Source: an uncultured Aquimarina sp. (lineage in GTDB: Bacteria > Bacteroidota > Bacteroidia > Flavobacteriales > Flavobacteriaceae). Taken from it: 64,000 bases of DNA. The stretch covers positions 248,001 through 312,000 of the forward strand of contig CANMFM010000008.1 of the NCBI GenBank assembly GCA_947497175.1, given 5' to 3'. The first letter of the stretch is position 1. Each line of letters starts with the position of its first letter. Below, piece after piece: positions 56,700 to 64,000 of this stretch. Below the pieces are notes generated by a model. That model had not been told where the DNA came from and did no database searches. It was given only the letters and a program-made list of their open reading frames with translations. Made by a program: the position numbers and the translations under genes.

Positions 56700-57275
56700 T
56701 TAATTCACTTTACTTATCGATCCTTTATCATCTATTTTATATTCAGTAGAAGTAATATCTAATCGTTCTTCAGCATCTTCTTCAAAACCTTCGGTATAGA
56801 CTTTTACTTGATTGTATATAACTTTATTTTCGTTTACAATAGAAAAATTACGATCGGCCCATCTGACATCACCATTATCTAATTCTTCTGGTTGTGTAAA
56901 TAAACCTCCGTGAACTATTTTTGAATCTAAGTAATTTAAATTTTCATCTACATTCACTAAAACTATTTCTGATTGAGCATCCCCAATAATAACTTTAAGA
57001 AAAAGAGAATAAAATGGTGCATTTTCCTTGTATGCAACAAAGTATGATTTCAGGTGGTTGATTTCACCTTTATAATCTTTCATTAAATACCTGTCTTTTT
57101 GCTCATTATCTAAAAGGACTATTTGGTTTTTTGCATTAAAAAATATACTGTCAATATTTTTAGTGTTTATTTCTTTATCAGAAACTTCAGTTATAGGTAT
57201 AGGAAAACTTTTTTCTTGTGAGGAACAAGAGTTAAAAATAACTAATACAAAAAGACACTTTAATAATTTTTTCAT
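56700..57275 (-). CDS. Lipoprotein, candidate immunity protein
   Basis: A 191-residue lipoprotein (lipobox NSCSS, Cys17) with a mixed alpha/beta body and no recognised domain: KDYKGEINHLKSYFVAYKENAPF and VLVNVDENLNYLDSKIVHGG are typical strands. It follows the RHS gene by 12 bases in the same direction, within one transcript. Because the RHS C-terminus looks like a cell-wall hydrolase acting in the periplasm, a periplasm-facing lipoprotein is in the right place to neutralise it; this role is inferred from position. Confidence 0.6.
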   Translation of the reverse strand: MKKLLKCLFVLVIFNSCSSQEKSFPIPITEVSDKEINTKNIDSIFFNAKNQIVLLDNEQKDRYLMKDYKGEINHLKSYFVAYKENAPFYSLFLKVIIGDAQSEIVLVNVDENLNYLDSKIVHGGLFTQPEELDNGDVRWADRNFSIVNENKVIYNQVKVYTEGFEEDAEERLDITSTEYKIDDKGSISKVN

Positions 57276-57287
57276 AACTATACAACT

Positions 57288-60200
57288 TTATCTTGGAGTC
57301 CAAAATCCTAAATAAGAACCTGCTCCTAATTGATCTATTTTTCCATATCCTGGATGTAACCACACATAACCTTTTTTACTTATTCCCATAGTTCTAGGAA
57401 CTGGTGTACCTGTTTTTCCTCCTGCACCGTGAGTTGTAAAATGGCCTTTAGCCGTTACTTCCTTTATAAACTCTACGTGTCCTTCCCACATTATCAAGTC
57501 ACCGACTTGAGGATTATCTTTACGAAAACCTCCATTTTTATAAACGTAATCTTTAATTGAAGTAGTATTTACATTTCCATCTGAAGACAAAATATTTTTT
57601 GCTATTTCAGGATCAGTATGTTTTAAAACCGTATAGCACCATTCCGAACAATCAGCAAACTTATCATCATAAACCCTAGGATAAATTTGTTTATATTGAA
57701 ATTGCTGATCAAACTGTAAAGAATAATTTACTCTAGCACTACCACTTGAAACACTATTAACTGCATTAGCTCCTCCAATAACAACAGCATCCATCCAATT
57801 CGTTATTTCACCAGTTCTTAAGTTATGAGCAGAGGCATTGCTTAGATAAGCTATACCATTTTCATAATGTGTAGAACCAAGATGTTGAAAACCATCTATT
57901 TCTGCACTACCCTCAAACCATACATTTTCTCCTGTAACTTCATCTTTGTACCAATCATAACCTCCATCAGGATCAATATGGGCAATTGGATTGTTAGACA
58001 TACCCATATATGGACTGGCGTGCTGTCCATAAGGATCTGTTGTTAACCACCGTCCAATACGAGGATCCCACAATCTTAGTTCAAAGGCAGGCTTTCCAGT
58101 TTCAGGATCAGTTTCAGCAAATTCTCCCTGATATCCGTATCGGTAATCTCCTTGTAAATTACGTCCTGGCATTGGCATCCCAAAAGGATAATAATCGGTA
58201 GCTGTGGTCAAGGCCATGGCTTGCCCGCTTGGGTTTCTACCTATAACCGCTCGTACATTGCCTAAATGATCGGTCAACTGGTATAGATGGGTACCATCGG
58301 GTTTTCGTACTCCTAATCGGCTTGATCCATAGAGAGTGTTCTCGATCACCTGCCCATCACGATAAATCGCCATGGCAGTCCCTGCGGCATCACGTACATA
58401 ATGCTCGGTATAGGTTAAGCTACCATTGCCCGGGTTATAGGATTCTTTGCGTACTCTATGCCCTTTGTCGTTGTAAAAGAACTTCACCAAAGGTATATCG
58501 TCTTTATGTACCTCGGTCACCAATCCACTGGCATTGTAAATATAGGTAATATTTTCGGTATTGTTTTTTAGTAACTGCCCAATACTATTATACACATAAT
58601 TATCCCCATTTTGATCGCCAATATCATCTGCCCCGGCTACATCACCCGCTGCATCATCTACTCGTAATAACTGGTTGGGTTTATCGGTTTTATAGGTATA
58701 CGACAATTGATCCATAGCGTTGGTACCGTTTTCGGTATGCTTATTACGATCCAAGGATTGGATATTACCGTTTGCGTCATAGGTAATATTATCTACTTTG
58801 TAGTCGCCGTTGGCATTATTAGCCAATGTACCGGCATTAATATCCCGCACAGATGGGGCGCCTCCATCGATTTTACCAGAAACATCGCTCCCTGCTTTTG
58901 CATGAAAACCTGGTTTCATCGTAATACTTCTATTGGCTTCATAAATCTTGGTACCGCCAGAGTTTACGATATCGGTACTCACAATATAATCTTGCTCGGC
59001 ATTACCACCGCCTCCACCTTCTGAAATTGTGGGTGTACTTATATACTCGCCTGTAAAATTACCATAAGTGGCTTGTTGCAGCCAATTGTTACGGTTGTAT
59101 TGGTAGCTATATGTATGCTCTTTGCCTGATAGTGGGTTATAATCAGAATTCCAACGAATACCTTTGATATTGCCGTTAAACTGGTTAGTGCCATAGGCCG
59201 CACTTTTGATATTTCGCAGTGGTCGGTTATAATCATGGTCATGATAATCGATCATCATCCCAAACAAGTCATTGGCATCTCCTCCCGGGTCGTTACTACC
59301 AGATAAACTTGGATGATTGATACTTTTTAAGGCTCCTTGCAAATTGTATACATAATCTACTCCTTGCAGCCCTTGTGCAATATTAGTTCGCTTTAGTGCT
59401 CCGGTTTCATAATACTCATAAGCAGCATGTTCTGTATATGCGATATCATCGATAGACGTTTCTACTTTTACCAAACTATAGTCTACGGGATCGTAGGTAT
59501 ATCGATGGATAAACTGATCTGCCGCTCCTTTTTGATAGTATACTTTGGTAACCTGGCTGGTAATCGGGTCGTATACATAATCGATTGTCTTTACACCGGA
59601 TAATCCATCAATTTGTTGCGCAATCCATTGCACCCTACCATAGATATCATAACTATACCAAGTTGTAGTAGTTTCTGGATCGGCAGTATAGGTTTTAGCT
59701 ACATTACTCGAAACAAAAGATTGTGTTGCATAATTACTCTTTCTGGTATCGCTCCCAAAAGCCGCCGCCAAGCCATGATTATCGTGAATGTCATACTGTG
59801 TGACATGCCGTTCTTTGGTGACTCCTGAAGGCAAAGCAGCATCTGGATCAAGCGCAGTAAAGCTAGTATTTTCTATCACACCACTTTCGACAGGACGGCC
59901 TAACAGGTCATAATTAGTATATGAGCACTCCCCTACCATAGCCTGTTTACTATTTTGTGAAAATCGGATTTGCCCATCTTTGCGATATTTAAATTGAGCT
60001 TCTCCCTCATCAGGACTCGTTGTCGTTTCTAACTGCCCTAATGAGTTGTAGTTAAACGTACTTTCTAACTTATTAAGGGGCTGTTTTGAGCTTAGTAAAT
60101 GCCCCGCTTTGTCATAATAGCTAAGGCTGTAATCATAGTAATTTTCTGGATATGTCACAGAAATAATAGGTTGACCTGCTGCCACAAATGAAATTCTATA

Positions 60201-61784
60201 AAAACCGCTTGGTAAGATATTGAATGATGTGGTAACCCTTTCTTCGGTGATAAGATTATATACTTCAAACCAATGATTATTAGACAGTGTTCCAAAGTGA
60301 TCATTTTTTACTGTTACTCCTTGAGTCCCTGCGGGAATATGTACATCTACAAATCCCTGTTCTTTAATATACACATCAGAATATCGTATTATATTATTTT
60401 TTGGATCACCTCCACTACGAGCTGCCGCTAAGGTGTTACCATCGGTATCTGTAAAGACCACATTTTCTACCCCGTGTACATCTCGGCTTACGGTTTTTAT
60501 AACTTTATAATTGTTATACTTGGTATCCCCAAAAGCCGCCGGGCTTGATAATTCTTGTCCGGCAGGCATAGAAAAGGTGTAGCCACTTTTCCACTCCCCA
60601 TCAATTTTGTTACCCCCTATAGTTTTTAATGCCGCCCCAGGATTGAGTTCACTAAAAATCGTTCGAGAATACGGTCTTGCTGTCACGTCCTGATAGGGTT
60701 CACCCGTATTACTGGTACTATAATACCAACCTAAAGTGTTCTCGTGTGTCCCTATAAGCTCGGGGTCTTCTGGATTGTTTTCGAAATCGGCGATATTAAA
60801 TGTACTACCATTCTGTTTTTTTACAAACCCATTTTTGTATAAGAAATCCGCAGGAATATCTTTGTGTATTGGTGCGCTAAGTGTTTGTACCGCTGGTCTG
60901 CCCTGGCTATCGTACAAAGTTTGTGATGCCCAGGTATCACCAGTTTTAAAGTCTTTGCTTTGTGTCTGTACAGATTTTCCTAAATCATCATAATATGCCT
61001 TACTTTGCGCTACTTTTTTCCCGGTAAGATCATAATTGGTTACTTTAATGGTATTCCATAACTCTGCAACATAGGTGCCTGCTGGCGGGCATCCATTTTC
61101 TGCTCCTTTAACACCGGGACAACGATCTAATGCTTCAGCATAATAGTCATCTCCTGGTTTATCACATTGTACTTTTATGGCAGTAGTTTCGCCAAAACCA
61201 TCACCATCGGTATCCTGATACCAAGTCCTTTGGATAATAGCAGGATCAGTATCATCGCAATCATTGCGATAGGCAGCTGTAACATACTTTACAGTAGCCG
61301 TAGAAGGATCAGAACATGAAAGATATGGTGTTGAATTTTTCAACGCTGCACCATCCTTATCGTTATCCAAATACCAATTTGATTTCCCTCTAATGTTCGA
61401 ATAATTATCATTACAATCATCTCTATTATCGACATAACGATCTGGTTGAAAACATGTTTTGATTGTAGGTCCTGTTGGTGATCCCAAGCCATCGCCATCA
61501 GAATCAAAATACCAAATCCTGGCAGCTTGAATATTTCCGTTATTATCATCACAATCTATTCTAGATTGATTTGCTCTTATGAAACCACTTACCGCGACGG
61601 GAGAACAAGTGTACACTGCAGGATTTCCATAGTTATCTCCATCTTTATCTTGCCAATATCGATAACTAGGTGTCATCGCATCATCTTCGCAAGTAGTAAT
61701 AACAGTTATCTGCGCGTAGATCGTATTTCCAATCAAAAGCGCAATAAAAAATAGGTAAGAGGTATATAAATTAATGTTTTTCAT
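57288..61784 (-). CDS. RHS-repeat protein with C-terminal CHAP-like hydrolase
   Basis: A 1498-residue secreted polymorphic-toxin-type protein. After a signal peptide (1-25) come MopE/TSP3-like metal-binding repeats (about 30-235: WQDKDGDNYGNP, WYFDSDGDGLGSP, WYQDTDGDGFGE, DCDD). Then a long YD/RHS repeat shell (about 270-1215) and the RHS core-associated signature RLWDPRIGRWLTTDPYGQ and NNPIAHIDPDGG (to about 1275). The variable tip (1280-1498) has DCSEWCYTVL (Cys1379) and GDLIMWEGHVEF (His near 1436), the Cys/His pair and order of CHAP/NlpC-like amidases. It probably cuts peptidoglycan of competitors; this is inferred. Confidence 0.85.
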   Translation of the reverse strand: MKNINLYTSYLFFIALLIGNTIYAQITVITTCEDDAMTPSYRYWQDKDGDNYGNPAVYTCSPVAVSGFIRANQSRIDCDDNNGNIQAARIWYFDSDGDGLGSPTGPTIKTCFQPDRYVDNRDDCNDNYSNIRGKSNWYLDNDKDGAALKNSTPYLSCSDPSTATVKYVTAAYRNDCDDTDPAIIQRTWYQDTDGDGFGETTAIKVQCDKPGDDYYAEALDRCPGVKGAENGCPPAGTYVAELWNTIKVTNYDLTGKKVAQSKAYYDDLGKSVQTQSKDFKTGDTWASQTLYDSQGRPAVQTLSAPIHKDIPADFLYKNGFVKKQNGSTFNIADFENNPEDPELIGTHENTLGWYYSTSNTGEPYQDVTARPYSRTIFSELNPGAALKTIGGNKIDGEWKSGYTFSMPAGQELSSPAAFGDTKYNNYKVIKTVSRDVHGVENVVFTDTDGNTLAAARSGGDPKNNIIRYSDVYIKEQGFVDVHIPAGTQGVTVKNDHFGTLSNNHWFEVYNLITEERVTTSFNILPSGFYRISFVAAGQPIISVTYPENYYDYSLSYYDKAGHLLSSKQPLNKLESTFNYNSLGQLETTTSPDEGEAQFKYRKDGQIRFSQNSKQAMVGECSYTNYDLLGRPVESGVIENTSFTALDPDAALPSGVTKERHVTQYDIHDNHGLAAAFGSDTRKSNYATQSFVSSNVAKTYTADPETTTTWYSYDIYGRVQWIAQQIDGLSGVKTIDYVYDPITSQVTKVYYQKGAADQFIHRYTYDPVDYSLVKVETSIDDIAYTEHAAYEYYETGALKRTNIAQGLQGVDYVYNLQGALKSINHPSLSGSNDPGGDANDLFGMMIDYHDHDYNRPLRNIKSAAYGTNQFNGNIKGIRWNSDYNPLSGKEHTYSYQYNRNNWLQQATYGNFTGEYISTPTISEGGGGGNAEQDYIVSTDIVNSGGTKIYEANRSITMKPGFHAKAGSDVSGKIDGGAPSVRDINAGTLANNANGDYKVDNITYDANGNIQSLDRNKHTENGTNAMDQLSYTYKTDKPNQLLRVDDAAGDVAGADDIGDQNGDNYVYNSIGQLLKNNTENITYIYNASGLVTEVHKDDIPLVKFFYNDKGHRVRKESYNPGNGSLTYTEHYVRDAAGTAMAIYRDGQVIENTLYGSSRLGVRKPDGTHLYQLTDHLGNVRAVIGRNPSGQAMALTTATDYYPFGMPMPGRNLQGDYRYGYQGEFAETDPETGKPAFELRLWDPRIGRWLTTDPYGQHASPYMGMSNNPIAHIDPDGGYDWYKDEVTGENVWFEGSAEIDGFQHLGSTHYENGIAYLSNASAHNLRTGEITNWMDAVVIGGANAVNSVSSGSARVNYSLQFDQQFQYKQIYPRVYDDKFADCSEWCYTVLKHTDPEIAKNILSSDGNVNTTSIKDYVYKNGGFRKDNPQVGDLIMWEGHVEFIKEVTAKGHFTTHGAGGKTGTPVPRTMGISKKGYVWLHPGYGKIDQLGAGSYLGFWTPR

Positions 61785-61807
61785 CTTTTAAAGTCTTTTT
61801 TGGTTGG

Positions 61808-64000
61808 TTATTGTGGCATAATATCATCACAATTGGTTCTTTCGTGCCCCTTAATTCTTTGTACCATCTGCCCTGTAATTTTATCTCTTACCTGACATGC
61901 ATAATATATTCTTACTGGTGGACATTCTGCTGTAATCGACATCGAATTAGAAGATCCAAAACCACCTGTACCTAAAAATGTAAATGAATTTGTAAGACTT
62001 GTTCCCCATCTATATTCATACTCACCACTACCACTGATGATACGAGCTTTAACTCTTGTTCTTTCTGCATTCGGATTATCAATCTCTAATGTGAATACTA
62101 ACTCATATTTTGGATCTTCGGATATGTCTAAAACCCCGTCACCATTATCATCATACTCTGCAATTTTTTTATAGTTATACTGAACTTCTTTGGCCAGCTT
62201 AAATCCACCGGTCACTCCTGGAGCATCAACCAATTCTGCATATGTTTTACTTAATCTTCCTGCATTATCATACTCATATTTGGTTGCCAAATTATTAGCG
62301 CCTAAAATATAAGTAAGCTCATCCCAACTGTTATACACATAACTTGTCATGCTCGAAGATACCGGATGCAACCTAAAATCATCCAGATCTGTTGGCCCTG
62401 TGGTTTCTACAGTTACTATCGCTTGGCTTTTACCTACATCGATATATCCCTGAAGCAATACCCAATCTCCAGCAGTAATGGTTTCGCTAGCATTAAAGTT
62501 TGTTACAAAAGGAAAGCTATCTCCATTTTGTGCCATTAGGCTTACATTATTTTCTTGCCCTTTACGAACCCAAACAGCAACTTTAAACTTTGATTTTATT
62601 CCAATTCGATCAGGATCTGGGGGTAATATTACTTCGATGGCAGCTCCTCCATTTGCTCTTACTATATAGCTACCCGTATGTGCATTTGAATCCACAATCG
62701 CATTTCCTGAAGTTTTTATTTCACCATTTAGATAAGTAATAGTACCTACCTTATTAAAATACTCAGCTCCGGTATAATACATGCTTGTATATTTAGCATT
62801 AGCTACAGCAATAATTTTGCTATCATTATCCCCCATTTTAGTACTTGCACTATTATTATTAATATCTGTACTTTCTAATGGCATAGAGAAGTGATCGTAT
62901 ATATTTATGGTAGAAGTATTAATCCATTTAGGGTTGGTTTGACTTGCATTGATTCCCCAATTAAAATTATCAAAGTCTCCCGTATATCCTATATACCCTC
63001 CATCAGTATCGATATCCCCTTTCCAGGAATAGGTTTTATGTTTACGCCATATTTTTTGAGCACTAGAGCTTGGTGTGTTGGCTATACCATTTCTATTAGG
63101 GTAGATCCAATCATTATTCCAGGTAGTAATATCTGCTCCAATAGTTTTCCAGGTATTATTATCCTTAATCTGAGTAAGGTTGGCAGCCGTTTGGATTAAC
63201 ATATTTTTATTGGTTGGGTTATCTACTTTAGATCCCATGCTATACCCAACAGTGCTATTAGAATACTCGGGAATTGAATAGGCTGGAATTGTTTTTGTTC
63301 TGAATTCATTTCCTCGACCATCAATAGTTGTGGTTTCTAATAACTGACCCGAGACATTATCGTGTTTACCAAAATAAGTAGTTGAACTATATCCTCCCTG
63401 GATGGTAGTTGTACTTTTTAAAACAGAAGGATAAATATACCTAGTCGATGTATTAATCAACCATTCATCTCTTATACCAGACTTATAATCTATTTCTTTA
63501 TAAGTCTGAAAAGATTCTTTTATTACCCCTTGTGATATTTCACTTGATGAAGCATACTTATTAATAGTTTTAGATAATAATTGTCCTTTATTATTAAAGC
63601 GTTGAATTTCCAATATCTGACCCAAGCAAGCTAAATTATCATCCAACTGAAACTTTTTAATATTAACATTTTTATCCTGACCAGAGTTGTATGCGTTTAA
63701 AACTGTTTGTTCAGAAATTTCGAACAAATCTCCAAACTTGATGTTATTCTGATCTTTTACATCCATGACTTTAAAAGTATAGACTGTTTTATCTGTATAC
63801 TGATTCGTTCCCGAATTAATACCATTTTTAACAGTAACATACTTATACATTGGTGTTGGAGATGGTAATTCTGAACCATATCCAATCGGTTGATCCGAAT
63901 TTTCTGGAAAAGGTAAATAACTAATAACCCCCGATGAAATATAACCTGTACTAGCAGGATCCTCGTTTGTATTTAGTGTATTATACAAATACTGGGTTTT
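61808..64000 (-). CDS. RHS-partner protein, N-terminally incomplete
   Basis: Continues beyond the right edge: the frame stays open to base 64000, and the first M in the window would be a TTG. At least 730 residues remain. They contain YD/RHS-like sequences (GQLLETTTIDGRGNEFRTKTIPAYS, YEYDNAGRLSKTYAEL), a jelly-roll carbohydrate-binding-like part (about residues 460-545, SYIVRANGGAAIEVILPP, FKVAVWVRKGQ) and a C-terminal Ig-like segment ending in QMVQRIKGHERTNCDDIMP. It precedes the RHS gene by 23 bases, a common Bacteroidota pair; it may be the encapsulating or carrier partner. Confidence 0.8.
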   Translation of the reverse strand, partial: KTQYLYNTLNTNEDPASTGYISSGVISYLPFPENSDQPIGYGSELPSPTPMYKYVTVKNGINSGTNQYTDKTVYTFKVMDVKDQNNIKFGDLFEISEQTVLNAYNSGQDKNVNIKKFQLDDNLACLGQILEIQRFNNKGQLLSKTINKYASSSEISQGVIKESFQTYKEIDYKSGIRDEWLINTSTRYIYPSVLKSTTTIQGGYSSTTYFGKHDNVSGQLLETTTIDGRGNEFRTKTIPAYSIPEYSNSTVGYSMGSKVDNPTNKNMLIQTAANLTQIKDNNTWKTIGADITTWNNDWIYPNRNGIANTPSSSAQKIWRKHKTYSWKGDIDTDGGYIGYTGDFDNFNWGINASQTNPKWINTSTINIYDHFSMPLESTDINNNSASTKMGDNDSKIIAVANAKYTSMYYTGAEYFNKVGTITYLNGEIKTSGNAIVDSNAHTGSYIVRANGGAAIEVILPPDPDRIGIKSKFKVAVWVRKGQENNVSLMAQNGDSFPFVTNFNASETITAGDWVLLQGYIDVGKSQAIVTVETTGPTDLDDFRLHPVSSSMTSYVYNSWDELTYILGANNLATKYEYDNAGRLSKTYAELVDAPGVTGGFKLAKEVQYNYKKIAEYDDNGDGVLDISEDPKYELVFTLEIDNPNAERTRVKARIISGSGEYEYRWGTSLTNSFTFLGTGGFGSSNSMSITAECPPVRIYYACQVRDKITGQMVQRIKGHERTNCDDIMPQ

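Noticed and set aside
57288..61784. Long plus-strand open frames within the RHS gene
   Set aside because: Shadows of the minus-strand coding sequence with no independent signals.

Overview
The window is low-GC DNA from a Bacteroidota chromosome, most likely a marine member of the Flavobacteriaceae (an Aquimarina-like genus is my inference). The evidence is Bacteroidota promoters of the TTG-N19-TAnnTTTG type, a split transketolase, a mitochondrial-type aconitase, a C-terminal T9SS sorting domain, many short-signal lipoproteins and an RHS gene pair of the Bacteroidota style. Almost all housekeeping genes look intact.

Layout. 0.3-13.99 kb holds housekeeping genes: a lipoprotein, a conserved protein overlapping dnaB, accA, the tgt-lptG-EamA transporter run, the two-subunit transketolase, a beta-barrel protein, an FKBP lipoprotein with a calcium-binding tail, hsp15-like, a PRTase and aroK. 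14.1-14.5 kb has two identical tRNA-Lys genes and a tRNA-Leu. 15.6-19.4 kb is a carotenoid operon (crtI, crtB, crtZ) headed by a MerR regulator that keeps the adenosylcobalamin pocket of CarH photoreceptors. 19.4-35 kb mixes a TlpA-like thioredoxin, Crp/Fnr regulator, M57 protease with a crystallin domain, aconitase, an operon of three peptidyl-prolyl isomerase-type chaperones plus MoxR, OmpH/Skp and guaB. 35.3-42 kb carries PAP2 phosphatase, a small ORF, a crystallin-BSP protease with T9SS tail, a GH16 lipoprotein, a slipin and a PagL-like protein.

42.1-53.7 kb is one 13-gene minus-strand operon for a type II secretion/type IV pilus-like machine: major pseudopilin, single-domain prepilin peptidase, ATPase, secretin, L/PilN-, M/PilO- and C/PilP-like inner-membrane parts, two lipoproteins, a K-like pseudopilin with a beta-helix-like body, two further pseudopilins and GspF. 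Its pilin-like signals all carry Ala instead of Gly at -1.

53.7-56.2 kb is accessory DNA: a degenerate 21-bp tandem array, a palindrome, a small gene of unknown function, a decayed REP-type transposase and GC-rich palindromes. 56.2-64 kb contains an RHS toxin locus: a partial RHS-partner protein, a 1498-residue RHS protein with a C-terminal CHAP-like Cys/His hydrolase, and a lipoprotein that may be its immunity protein.

The least explained signal is a 172-nt element present twice (36573-36744 and 39618-39789). Each copy starts four bases after a stop codon, is closed by a long terminal stem ending in a T-run, and keeps the same internal helices, so it may be an undescribed structured RNA or 3'-UTR element.
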